A stretch of 6,550 bases of DNA from Thermoplasmatota archaeon (GCA_018610025.1 JAHENW010000123.1:1-6550); one strand, 5' to 3'; shown: positions 1 to 5,638, numbered from the stretch's first letter. Notes: generated by a model not told the origin, from the sequence alone. Program-made: numbers and translations.

Positions 1-1
1 A

Positions 2-607
2 GGAAGGATCCTCAGGGCCCTTCTCGCCAAGAAATATTCCCACGTGAAAGCGACCACTACCGCCGCTTCGATCGGGAAGGTGTTTGCGGTCATATTCGGG
101 ATCCTCGGTTTCTTCGTGAACATATTCCTTCTCCTTATAGCATTCTTCATCTATATAGCCGCGTCGCGGGAGTCACAGAGTGCGGTGGTGGAGCATGTTC
201 TCAGCCGGGTATCGGTCAGAGAGGTCATGACAGAGGACGTCGACACCATAGATCCAGAAATCTCTTTAGACGGATTTTTGGAGAAGGTGAAGACGCACAA
301 GCATACCGGTTTTCCAGTCAAACGAGGTGAGGAGATCGTCGGTATCATATCCCTCAAAGATGTCAAGGAGATCCCTCAGCATGATATCCCGGTCAAAAAA
401 GTGAAGGAGGTCATGAAGACGGATTTCGTAACCCTAGACCCAGATCAAGATGCAGGTACCGCCTGGAAAAAGATGATGAACGAGGGTTTGGGTCGCTTCC
501 CTGTGATCGAGAACAGAAAACTGGTCGGGATAGTGACGAGATCCAATATCGACCAGGCATTCAACCTTCAGAGAGAGTTAAAAGAGGTCAGGCCGAAGGA
601 GAGATAG
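2..607 (+). CDS. Site-2-protease-like (M50) membrane metallopeptidase with two CBS domains, C-terminal part
   Basis: The reading frame is open from base 2, so the gene enters from the left edge; the GTG at 44 is internal. The first residues, GRILRALLAKKYSHVKAT, are the piece that follows the DGG metal-binding motif in M50 site-2 proteases with CBS domains; the Asp itself and the HExxH motif are outside the window. Counting from the first visible codon (201 residues), a hydrophobic stretch at about 27-54 is the last membrane segment or segments. CBS domain 1 lies at about 72-126 (VREVMTEDVDTIDP ... GIISLKDV) and CBS domain 2 at about 133-191 (VKEVMKTDFVTLDP ... LVGIVTRSNI). Members of this family cut membrane-embedded substrates, and CBS pairs usually bind adenosyl ligands, so nucleotide control of cleavage is the family-level expectation. 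The substrate is unknown. It ends with TAG 20 bases from the convergent next gene. Confidence 0.88.
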   Translation, partial: GRILRALLAKKYSHVKATTTAASIGKVFAVIFGILGFFVNIFLLLIAFFIYIAASRESQSAVVEHVLSRVSVREVMTEDVDTIDPEISLDGFLEKVKTHKHTGFPVKRGEEIVGIISLKDVKEIPQHDIPVKKVKEVMKTDFVTLDPDQDAGTAWKKMMNEGLGRFPVIENRKLVGIVTRSNIDQAFNLQRELKEVRPKER

Positions 608-627
608 CTACAAGTGCTGTTTCTAGC

Positions 628-1038
628 TTACCTATCTTCCCTGTAAGCCAGCAGATAGGGATCGAACCCTTTTCCCCCTCCCTCGCTGCTCCAGAAAAAG
701 GTCATCATACCGTACTTTTTCCCATCATCCTCGAAGGTTTTGGAGACATGCTTGGGATAGCCGCCACCCATGGGGACGTTTGAAAGGTGCCACTTTTTTA
801 AGAACTCTGCCTCTTCCTTCTCCACCAGGGTTCCATCCACCTCCGTAAGCCTATCCCTCAGGAATTCATCGAAGATGGATGCCCACCCGCTGCGGTCTTC
901 TTCGTACCATTCCTCCAATTCTTCCCTGCTCATCTCCTCTTCACACTCCTCGCACCACGACAGGAACTCCTCGATCATACACTCTGGTACCGTCATATCT
1001 CCACTTGGGCCGGACCCGCCTTTGAACACGAATTCCAT
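628..1038 (-). CDS. Unrecognised acidic 136-residue protein
   Basis: I do not recognise this family. The frame is supported by a good Shine-Dalgarno (GAGGAGG, about 8 bases before the ATG at 1038) and by a TATA-like box further upstream, whereas the overlapping plus-strand frame gives a Ser-rich shadow protein. There is no signal peptide or membrane segment, so it is probably cytoplasmic. Residues 19-80 are rich in Glu and Asp and probably helical, with three cysteines at 20, 29 and 32 (WCEEC). The C-terminal third is different: Gly-rich turns at 91-93 and 119-124 flank a strand-like aromatic stretch (YGMMTFFWSS, about 109-118), ending in DPYLLAYREDR. The Cys cluster could bind metal or form a disulfide, but three cysteines with no fourth ligand visible is weak evidence. 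It is transcribed away from the glycerate kinase and convergent with the protease, so it is probably its own unit. Confidence 0.8.
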   Translation of the reverse strand: MEFVFKGGSGPSGDMTVPECMIEEFLSWCEECEEEMSREELEEWYEEDRSGWASIFDEFLRDRLTEVDGTLVEKEEAEFLKKWHLSNVPMGGGYPKHVSKTFEDDGKKYGMMTFFWSSEGGGKGFDPYLLAYREDR

Positions 1039-1073
1039 CTATGATTCCTCCTCAACTACGTAATCGAATGACG

Positions 1074-1081
1074 ATTTATAA
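1074..1081 (-). promoter_or_regulatory. TATA box of the 136-residue acidic protein gene
   Basis: Read on the minus strand this is TTATAAAT. Its centre is about 40 bases before the ATG at 1038, so initiation about 26 bases downstream would leave a short leader that just includes the GAGGAGG ribosome binding site. Spacing and sequence fit an archaeal TBP site. Confidence 0.6.
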
Positions 1082-1174
1082 CATTTTTCATCCAGACAGC
1101 TCTAAATACCCATTTAAAACGATAAATAGAATCTTGAAAATATACTCCAATAGTAGGATAGATAAACCCCTAGT

Positions 1175-1182
1175 CATATAAC
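1175..1182 (+). promoter_or_regulatory. Possible TATA box of the glycerate kinase gene
   Basis: The AT-rich intergenic stretch 1039-1190 holds several TATA-like sites on the plus strand: around 1113-1119, 1120-1128, 1161-1167 and CATATAAC here. If this last one is used, initiation would fall near 1203 and translation would begin at the in-frame ATG at 1209. If the site near 1163 is used, the transcript would begin near the ATG at 1191 (leaderless). The sequence does not decide between them. Confidence 0.3.
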
Positions 1183-1190
1183 AAGAATAG

Positions 1191-2513
1191 ATGAAGGAAA
1201 TGGAGGAGATGAGAGAGCTGGCCATGAAGATGATCATCGGGGGCATCGAAGCAGCTGACCCCCGAGCCCTGGTCAGGGACAGCATCGAGGTCCATGACGA
1301 CGTCATAAAGATATGTGGCAAAGAGTTCGAGCGCAGCGATCACGATGAAATAGTGGTTTTGGGCATCGGAAAGGCTTCGGTGCCCATGGCCATGGGGTGT
1401 GAGATACTGAAACCCGACGACGGCCTGGTGATAACCAAGAGTGGTGAAGATCATCATGAGAACTGCCCCGTTGAGGTCATGGAAGCACATCATCCATATC
1501 CGGAGGATGCTAACAAGATGGCTGCCGACGAACTTTTATCGAAAGTCGACGGGAAGGAGAACGCTCTGTTCGTATTCCTGGTCTCCGGCGGTGGTTCAGC
1601 CCTGTTTTCATCCCCGGTTGAGGGCATCACCGCTGAAGATATGAACGCCCTGAACAAGCTCCTGGTTAATTCTGGGGCCAATATTCAGGAGATGAACGCC
1701 GTCAGGAAGCACGTTTCCAGGGTGAAGGGAGGCAGGTTCGGTGAACTATGTTCGAAAAATGGAGATATCGTTTCCCTCATCATCTCGGACGTTGTGGGGG
1801 ACGACCTGAGTTCCGTACCGTCCGGACCCCCCTATCCCGATGAGACCACATTCCACGATGCCAAGATCATCCTGAAGGAGTACGATATCTGGGATGCCAT
1901 ACCCTCTAGTGTCAGGGAGCACATCGAAGCCGGTATAGAAGGAAGGATGGAGGAGACGCCCACTGAACTCAAGGCCCACAACTTCCTCATAGGGAACAAC
2001 CTACTGGCACTGGAGGAGGCCAAGAGGTTGGCGAAAAGAAAGGACATGCGTACCCTAATCCTCACATCGCAGAACAAGGGCGAGGCTAGGGAAGTGGCAA
2101 AACCGCTTACAGCCATGGCAATGGAGGTCCAGGACTCACATAACCCGATAGAGCCCCCGGCGGCACTTGTCCTCGGAGGCGAGACGACCGTGCGTTTTGA
2201 CCCTAAAGATGAAAAAAGCGGTAAAGGAGGTCCCAACAGGGAGCTGGTACTCAGTGCCGCCTTGGAGATAGATGACAGGGAAAATATAGTGGTGGCTAGC
2301 GTCGACTCCGACGGTATAGACGGTACGGATAAGTCAGGGGCCATAGCGGACACATCGACCATAGAGAACTGTGACCTAGATGCTAAAGAATATCTGGACA
2401 GACACGACAGCCAGCCCTTCTTCGAGGCCCTTGGAGACTCTGTAGAGTTCGAAAGCAGTACCAATGTGAACGATATAACGGTGATACTAGTGGGCGAGGA
2501 CGTCGGAAACTAG
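1191..2513 (+). CDS. gck: Glycerate 2-kinase (MOFRL family)
   Basis: It phosphorylates D-glycerate with ATP to 2-phosphoglycerate, the step that joins the non-phosphorylative Entner-Doudoroff pathway or glycerate use to lower glycolysis in archaea; it is cytoplasmic. At 440 residues it has the usual full length. The N-terminal DUF4147 domain (about 7-250) shows GIGKAS (58-63), VSGGGSAL (131-138), NAVRKHVSRVKGGR (169-182) and SDVVGDDLSSVPSGP (199-213). The C-terminal MOFRL domain (about 320-435) shows GGET (329-332), GKGGPNRELVLSAAL (344-358), DSDGIDGTDKSGA (372-384) and TNVNDI (424-429). All family motifs look intact. In-frame ATGs lie at 1191, 1200 and 1209; similarity to the family begins near the third, and none has a well-spaced Shine-Dalgarno, so the first two may be upstream of the true start. 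It appears to stand alone: the next gene has its own AT-rich promoter. Confidence 0.95.
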   Translation: MKEMEEMRELAMKMIIGGIEAADPRALVRDSIEVHDDVIKICGKEFERSDHDEIVVLGIGKASVPMAMGCEILKPDDGLVITKSGEDHHENCPVEVMEAHHPYPEDANKMAADELLSKVDGKENALFVFLVSGGGSALFSSPVEGITAEDMNALNKLLVNSGANIQEMNAVRKHVSRVKGGRFGELCSKNGDIVSLIISDVVGDDLSSVPSGPPYPDETTFHDAKIILKEYDIWDAIPSSVREHIEAGIEGRMEETPTELKAHNFLIGNNLLALEEAKRLAKRKDMRTLILTSQNKGEAREVAKPLTAMAMEVQDSHNPIEPPAALVLGGETTVRFDPKDEKSGKGGPNRELVLSAALEIDDRENIVVASVDSDGIDGTDKSGAIADTSTIENCDLDAKEYLDRHDSQPFFEALGDSVEFESSTNVNDITVILVGEDVGN

Positions 2514-2520
2514 ACCGAAA

Positions 2521-2537
2521 AATTAATAATTGTTTTT
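2521..2537 (+). promoter_or_regulatory. AT-rich promoter of the membrane-protein pair, followed by a T5 stop signal for the kinase
   Basis: AATTAATAAT at 2521-2530 is TATA-like and its centre is about 33 bases before the ATG at 2559, predicting a leader of only 6-8 bases. No Shine-Dalgarno is present before that ATG, which agrees with a near-leaderless mRNA. T5 at 2533-2537, only 20 bases past the kinase stop, could also serve as an archaeal oligo-T terminator for the kinase. Both roles are inferred from position. Confidence 0.4.
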
Positions 2538-2558
2538 GGTTAACCATACCGATAGACC

Positions 2559-3455
2559 ATGGTCGAGAAGGGAAAGTTACTCTTCGAAAGAGAGGGATGG
2601 CCTGAATCTTTATGGCCCAACCTCCTCGTCTCGATTGCCATCATTTTCACTACACCTTATATATCGTTCTTCTTTTTGACCAAAAATACCTCTTTTTCAT
2701 TGATCAATGGCTCACCCCACCTTTCCGCATTGGTCTCCTCCTCGATTATCGCCATGGGTACCATATCTGGCCTTATAATTATACTCATGCTTATCTGCCG
2801 CGATATAAACCTATATGAGAACGGTTTTGAAGGACCTAGTTTCCCTTTCTCCCAGGATAAGTACCATCCGTTTTCAGGTATCGAAAGAGTACAGAGGGCA
2901 TACGTGGATTTTTTCACTTCTCAAAAAGAAAGAGGATTGATGGTAACTCTAAAAAATGGTGATAATATACACCTTGAATTCAAGAGATGGGACGAACAGG
3001 CAGACTTCGAGAAAGCTCTCAAGAAGGCCCTTGGAAAGAGGATGGATGAACTGTTCAGTGATGAACCATACGTACTGCCTAATAACAGGAAAAAAGACAT
3101 CTCTACCAGAGAAGTTTCAAATATAAAAGAGGAAGAGTATAGTGATGATGATTGGAGAAAGCTCACCAAGTCCACTAGAATCCAGAGACCCAGATGGATT
3201 ATATTTATGTTGACCACTTTAGTAGTTCTTTTCCATGCCAGTCTTTTAGTAGACCTCATCCCTTTACATCCCTATCTCCAGGCCCTTATTATTTTCTTCC
3301 TGCCTTTCTCTGGGTTCGCATACTTGATACTAATGGGTTTGAGGAGATCGAAGCTAGGTGAGGTTTTGAGATACGAGAAGATGAGAGATATCCGAGTCAT
3401 ACCCGAAGAGCATAGGTCCACCATGTACAGGGACTGGAAGACCCATGAGGTATGA
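2559..3455 (+). CDS. Four-segment membrane protein with a PH-like soluble region
   Basis: No named family is recognised. The 298-residue protein has membrane segments at about 21-40, 57-80, 213-232 and 238-260. Between the pairs lies a soluble region of about 130 residues. Its first part (about 82-160: LYENGFEG, then F-x-x-I-E-R-V, LMVTLKNGDNIHLEF, then an amphipathic helix DFEKALKKALGKRMDEL) has the strand order and final helix of a bacterial/archaeal PH-like domain, as in membrane proteins of the bPH type. Residues about 170-205 are a charged linker and 262-298 a basic tail. The cytoplasmic side of the soluble region is inferred from its charge. The stop overlaps the start of the following gene (ATG at 3445, stop ending 3455), so the two are probably co-transcribed and translationally coupled. 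The next gene shares its layout and looks like a diverged tandem copy. Confidence 0.8.
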   Translation: MVEKGKLLFEREGWPESLWPNLLVSIAIIFTTPYISFFFLTKNTSFSLINGSPHLSALVSSSIIAMGTISGLIIILMLICRDINLYENGFEGPSFPFSQDKYHPFSGIERVQRAYVDFFTSQKERGLMVTLKNGDNIHLEFKRWDEQADFEKALKKALGKRMDELFSDEPYVLPNNRKKDISTREVSNIKEEEYSDDDWRKLTKSTRIQRPRWIIFMLTTLVVLFHASLLVDLIPLHPYLQALIIFFLPFSGFAYLILMGLRRSKLGEVLRYEKMRDIRVIPEEHRSTMYRDWKTHEV

Positions 3456-3549
3456 AGACCCGAACAAGGTGTTCACCGACGAGAAGATAAAGAAGAGGAG
3501 GCTCAAGATGGTCCTTTTTGTGGTGCTGATGATCGCACCATACCTATGA
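3445..3549 (+). CDS. N-terminal fragment of the second membrane protein (34 residues, broken frame)
   Basis: The ATG at 3445 overlaps the end of the previous gene by 11 bases. It encodes 34 residues: a charged head (RYEDPNKVFTDEKIKKRRL) and the first half of a membrane helix (KMVLFVVLMIAPYL) before TGA at 3547-3549. The next frame restarts with ATG at 3546, sharing ATGA with this stop. Read through with a one-base shift, the helix continues naturally (APYL then MIPFYLDYF). The Pro-Tyr pair falls at residues 32-33, against 33-34 in the preceding paralog (FTTPYISFFFL), so the N-terminal length also matches. This points to one gene, 3445-4160, with a one-base loss near 3545, rather than a separate small gene. 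A genuine ATGA-coupled split gene is the alternative. Confidence 0.6.
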   Translation: MRYEDPNKVFTDEKIKKRRLKMVLFVVLMIAPYL

Positions 3550-4160
3550 TCCCCTTCTATTTGGATTATTTCAACGTCATAACCATATCCTTTGAGGAAT
3601 TCCATAGCGCCGGTTTATTATCTTTATTCATGGGGGCACTGATGTACGTATTGATAGGGGTGATGATATATTTCCGTCAGGGGAGCGAGTATGAGTTTCG
3701 ACGGAACACCTTCATCTTCGAGCAGAGGATGTTCCATTACCTCTACAAGGCTGATCCCCTAGAAAGATTCGATCTCATCGACATAGAGAAGATAGAGAAG
3801 TACCACAACTACAGCCTCGGCCCGGTTCTTCTCAAGGTTTACACACATAGGAATATCTACTACATATCCAACGATGACATCATGGGAGCACTCATCTACA
3901 GGCTCACAGAGGAGGAGGACCGTGAAAAACTCTTCGAGGATACCAAGATAAAAGATTCCGTGAACAAAGCCTCTCTTTTACGGGCAAAGGAAGGTAAGAC
4001 CGTGAAGAGGAGAGGCGGCACTCGTTCCGGCGTATTACAACATCCGGTTGGCGCCCTACCGATACAGAAGATCAAAATATCTCCTTTACTCATCCCCAAA
4101 TCCATTACAATTTTTCGGAAAATCCCCGATTTTCCGAACGAGTCTCGGAATTTCTTATAG
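3546..4160 (+). CDS. Second membrane protein with PH-like region, main part
   Basis: This frame gives 204 residues from the ATG at 3546. It has the second half of a membrane helix at the very start, a full membrane segment at about 22-43, and a soluble region at about 46-128 (YEFRRNTFIFEQ, LERFDLIDIEKIEKY, GPVLLKVYTHRNIYYI, then a helix ending in TEEEDREKLFED) resembling the PH-like region of the upstream protein. From the Pro-Tyr pair to the first strand the spacing agrees within about one residue (58 against 57). Without the 34-residue fragment upstream the first helix is cut in half, so the 3546 start is probably not the ancestral one. Residues after about 137 are a basic tail without visible similarity, and the last 15 (from about 190) are encoded by hairpin sequence, so the natural C-terminus may have been replaced. 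Function unknown. Confidence 0.65.
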   Translation: MIPFYLDYFNVITISFEEFHSAGLLSLFMGALMYVLIGVMIYFRQGSEYEFRRNTFIFEQRMFHYLYKADPLERFDLIDIEKIEKYHNYSLGPVLLKVYTHRNIYYISNDDIMGALIYRLTEEEDREKLFEDTKIKDSVNKASLLRAKEGKTVKRRGGTRSGVLQHPVGALPIQKIKISPLLIPKSITIFRKIPDFPNESRNFL

Positions 4161-4217
4161 AAATTCCAAGTAAGTAGGAATAGTCCATTCCTACGCTATC
4201 GGGAATTTTATTCCCGA
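4114..4217. repeat. Array of four consecutive perfect hairpins
   Basis: Four perfect inverted repeats follow each other in 104 bases. H1: TTCGGAAAAT at 4114-4123 pairs with 4129-4138, loop CCCCG. H2: GGAATTTC at 4147-4154 pairs with 4160-4167, loop TTATA. H3: GTAGGAAT at 4174-4181 pairs with 4187-4194, loop AGTCC. H4: TCGGGAAT at 4199-4206 pairs with 4210-4217, loop TTT. Spacers are 8, 6 and 4 bases. Every left arm holds GGAA and three of the four hold GGAAT, so arms of different hairpins could also cross-pair. The array sits at the convergent end of the membrane-protein gene and the PIN/AbrB operon, so a two-way terminator is possible, but there is no T-tract after each stem. A structured small RNA, a REP-like palindromic element or clustered operator sites are alternatives. 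Confidence 0.8.
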
Positions 4218-4341
4218 AATATATACATCACTTCCCATCTCATCCAGAGTTGGAAAATTCAACGAAGGTCCTTAACCGCTGTTAGATGAGACTTCTTCCC
4301 ATTCATCACTCTAGCATAGCTCTGTAGAGAAAGCGATACTA
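4218..4341. other. Non-coding stretch between the hairpin array and the PIN toxin gene
   Basis: No credible reading frame on either strand. It holds a weaker hairpin at 4249-4263 (GTTGGA, loop AAA, TTCAAC, one G-T pair), a 7-base distant complement (4238-4244 with 4285-4291) and an 8-base direct repeat CTTCCCAT (4231-4238 and 4295-4302). These are short enough to be chance. Confidence 0.4.
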
Positions 4342-4707
4342 TCACCGTTTCTCCAGTTTCACCCTCTCAGCTAAACCATCATAAGAATCGTCACTAGATA
4401 CGATCGCATCATCCCCAGCCTTCACCAAGTGAATTGCGTCGAAGGGGGTCATGCCTTCGTGCTCGACGTAATTGGCAGCCGCTAGGATATCATCTGGTTC
4501 CCCCCTCACCTCCATCAGAGCCTCCACGTTAGCCAGTGTTGTAACTATATCCTTTTCTTCACGGTAAGCAACGAGCATCAGCTCAAGAAGGGTAAAATCT
4601 GATGTCCAAAGTTCATCACTGTTCTCTTCGTATATACTCTCAGCCCTTTCTGACAACCAGTCTTCATTCTTTATCAAAGCTAGGATGAAATCAAGATCAA
4701 CGTACAT
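4342..4707 (-). CDS. vapC: PIN-domain ribonuclease toxin (VapC type)
   Basis: The 121-residue length and motifs fit a PIN nuclease, the toxin of VapBC systems, which cuts RNA (often tRNA or rRNA) using Mg2+ held by acidic residues. The expected acids are present: D4 in the first strand (MYVDLDFILAL), E42 (TLLELML), D90 (TPFDAIHL) and D106/D107 (AIVSSDDSYDGL). The first-strand motif is VDLD instead of the common DTN, so D6 may share the role. No membrane or signal segments. The start is set by GGGGAG six bases before the ATG and by a spacing of only 2 bases from the upstream AbrB antitoxin stop, the usual antitoxin-then-toxin operon. The toxin looks intact. Confidence 0.88.
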   Translation of the reverse strand: MYVDLDFILALIKNEDWLSERAESIYEENSDELWTSDFTLLELMLVAYREEKDIVTTLANVEALMEVRGEPDDILAAANYVEHEGMTPFDAIHLVKAGDDAIVSSDDSYDGLAERVKLEKR

Positions 4708-4709
4708 CT

Positions 4710-4934
4710 TTATCTCCCCGCCTCTTCCATACCCTCTTTCAAGGCTTCATCTTTCAACTCTTCAATAGACCCTTCTACATCCTTCCATACGTCCTTCAGT
4801 TTTTCCAAGGGGTCTTCAGACACTGGAAGAAGGATTATACGATCTTTACATTCTATCATCCGGAAACGCTCTCCATATTTTTCCCTTATTTCCTTAGAAA
4901 GATAAATTCTACCATTTTCGGCTTTTAGTGTCAT
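4710..4934 (-). CDS. vapB: AbrB-family antitoxin (VapB type)
   Basis: It encodes 74 residues. An AbrB/SpoVT swapped-hairpin DNA-binding domain fills residues 1-38 (GRIYLSKEIREKYG, then FRMIECKDRIILLPV). A charged helical tail follows (about 41-74), the part that normally wraps and blocks the PIN toxin encoded 2 bases downstream. Such antitoxins also repress their own promoter. A longer frame opens at 4976, adding 14 residues, but those codons contain the TATA box TTTATAAG at 4964-4957. That box lies 26 bases before the ATG at 4934, so transcription should begin at that ATG, giving a leaderless mRNA. This start also begins exactly where AbrB similarity begins. Confidence 0.88.
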   Translation of the reverse strand: MTLKAENGRIYLSKEIREKYGERFRMIECKDRIILLPVSEDPLEKLKDVWKDVEGSIEELKDEALKEGMEEAGR

Positions 4935-4956
4935 AATAAAGGTATTTTTTCCATAT

Positions 4957-4964
4957 CTTATAAA
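4957..4964 (-). promoter_or_regulatory. TATA box of the vapBC operon
   Basis: Minus strand TTTATAAG, preceded by a purine-rich GTAAAA that could be the TFB recognition element. Its centre is 26 bases from the ATG at 4934, the usual archaeal distance from TATA box to transcription start, so the start codon and transcript start probably coincide. Confidence 0.7.
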
Positions 4965-4974
4965 TTTTACCATC

Positions 4975-4986
4975 AAACAACAAAAA
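4975..4986 (-). terminator. T-rich terminator after the broken PIN gene
   Basis: On the minus strand TTTTTGTTGTTT begins 15 bases past the TAG at 5001-5003. Archaeal polymerase stops at such oligo-T tracts without needing a stem. It would separate this gene from the vapBC operon that follows on the same strand. Confidence 0.5.
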
Positions 4987-5000
4987 GGGTATATTTCCCT

Positions 5001-5393
5001 CTACCTAATCTTCTCCAGCAGTTCTCTACTCTTTATCATATCGACCTTTTCTTCGATCTCTTTCTCATGAAAATCTCCATCTCCGGTGATGAAATAATCA
5101 GGCTCAACTTTTAGAACTGCAGCAAGGACTTTTCTATCGTTTTTTCCCTGAATGTATCTTTTCGCCTCCTCCATCTTCCCTTCGTATTCCTCCACGATAT
5201 CTATGTCTATAAGCGCCAATCCTACTTCCTCGAGCACTTTGGCAAGAGACTTCGAACTGAGGTCGTCAAATTTCCTTTCTACCACCTCAAGCGTCTCTTC
5301 TTTACATATATCAGCGGTTACCAACCTCAACCCCCTCCTGGTATCTATATATCTCAGCCGAACTATAGTGATCGAATCCCGGCTTCTTGGCAT
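5001..5393 (-). pseudogene. PIN-domain protein, C-terminal part of a frameshifted gene
   Basis: The 130-residue frame from the ATG at 5393 carries the later part of a PIN nuclease of the COG1569/PIN_3 kind: the strand and helix LVTADICKEETLEVVERKF (24-42), then D86 (NDRKVLAAVLK) and DYFITGDGDF (99-108, acids D105 and D107). The first strand with the essential Asp is missing. Its first 21 residues are out of frame with a better upstream reading: removing one G from the G5 run at 5331-5335 joins SSAEIYRYQEG to LRLVTADICKEE, the normal PIN helix-to-strand junction. So the gene most likely ran from 5478 or further upstream. AGGAGG (5339-5334) precedes in-frame TTG codons at 5330 and 5324, so a shortened protein could also be made. 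The stop is followed by a T-rich tract. Confidence 0.7.
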
Positions 5394-5478
5394 GCTCTAT
5401 GGCCACCTTCAGTGCTTCCCTCTGGTTTTTCATCAGAGATCTTCTTTCGTCTCTGACACATGGAAGAAACGTTTTCAT
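5311..5478 (-). pseudogene. N-terminal fragment of the frameshifted PIN gene (55 residues)
   Basis: The frame runs from ATG at 5478 (a TGA stop lies six bases before it) to TGA at 5311-5313; a second ATG lies at 5433. It encodes a basic helix-rich segment (KNQREALKVAIEHAKKPG) and then FDHYSSAEIYRYQEG, which resembles the helix preceding the second strand of PIN domains. It overlaps the start of the PIN frame by about 80 bases. One G fewer in the G5 run at 5331-5335 would make one continuous protein of about 157 residues. It could instead be a small antitoxin-like partner gene coupled to the PIN frame, but its sequence resembles no antitoxin class I know, and the clean join favours a broken gene. 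Confidence 0.55.
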
Positions 5479-5543
5479 CGGTCACTCTTAGACCTGTGAA
5501 GGATATTGGATTTACAATGATGGACAAAACAAAGACATTCTAG

Positions 5544-5551
5544 AATATAAG
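5544..5551 (+). promoter_or_regulatory. Shared TATA-like site between the broken PIN gene and the TPR gene
   Basis: AATATAAG on the plus strand reads CTTATATT on the minus strand. On the plus strand it predicts a start near 5575 and a leader of about 70 bases before the TPR gene. On the minus strand it predicts a start near 5521, about 43 bases before the ATG at 5478. Only one direction need be used; a weaker plus-strand candidate lies near 5602-5609. Confidence 0.4.
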
Positions 5552-5587
5552 TTATGGAGCTTCAAACCCTACAGCTTATCTAAGACC

Positions 5588-5638
5588 TCCCCCGACCAAA
5601 ACCGATAAGTAATGGGACCAAGAATTTTGGTAGGAGGG
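5588..5638 (+). promoter_or_regulatory. TPR gene leader with two mutually exclusive hairpins around the ribosome binding site
   Basis: ACCAAAA (5595-5601) is the exact complement of TTTTGGT (5625-5631). The pairing can extend through C5592-5593 with G5633-5634, C5589-5590 with G5636-5637 and a T-G pair, covering the Shine-Dalgarno GGAGG at 5633-5637. A competing hairpin, ACCAA (5617-5621) with TTGGT (5627-5631) and loop GAATT, uses the same 3' arm but leaves GGAGG free. Both arms would be in the transcript if the TATA-like site at 5544-5551 is used. A switch is an inference from complementarity only. Confidence 0.35.

Noticed and set aside
608..630. Small inverted repeat between the convergent protease and acidic-protein genes as a terminator
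   Set aside because: About 5 base pairs with a 13-base loop and no T-tract; within chance expectation.
770..1063. Plus-strand 97-residue frame opposite the acidic protein gene
   Set aside because: Very Ser-rich composition typical of the antisense of a Glu/Asp-rich gene; no ribosome binding site; the minus frame has TATA box and Shine-Dalgarno.
1832..2464. Minus-strand 210-residue frame inside the kinase gene
   Set aside because: Antisense shadow of a fully conserved MOFRL kinase; Ser/Leu-rich and without a start signal.
3511..3521. Programmed -1 frameshift at the T5 run in the second membrane gene
   Set aside because: No X-XXY-YYZ heptamer in frame, and shifting there would give a polar segment (PFCGADDR) in place of the hydrophobic helix; the break is nearer 3545.
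4114..4217. CRISPR array interpretation of the palindromic region
   Set aside because: The arms are inverted, not direct, repeats; the units differ in sequence, and spacers of 4-8 bases are far too short.
5152..5499. Plus-strand 115-residue frame opposite the broken PIN gene
   Set aside because: Ser-rich antisense shadow; the minus strand carries recognisable PIN motifs.
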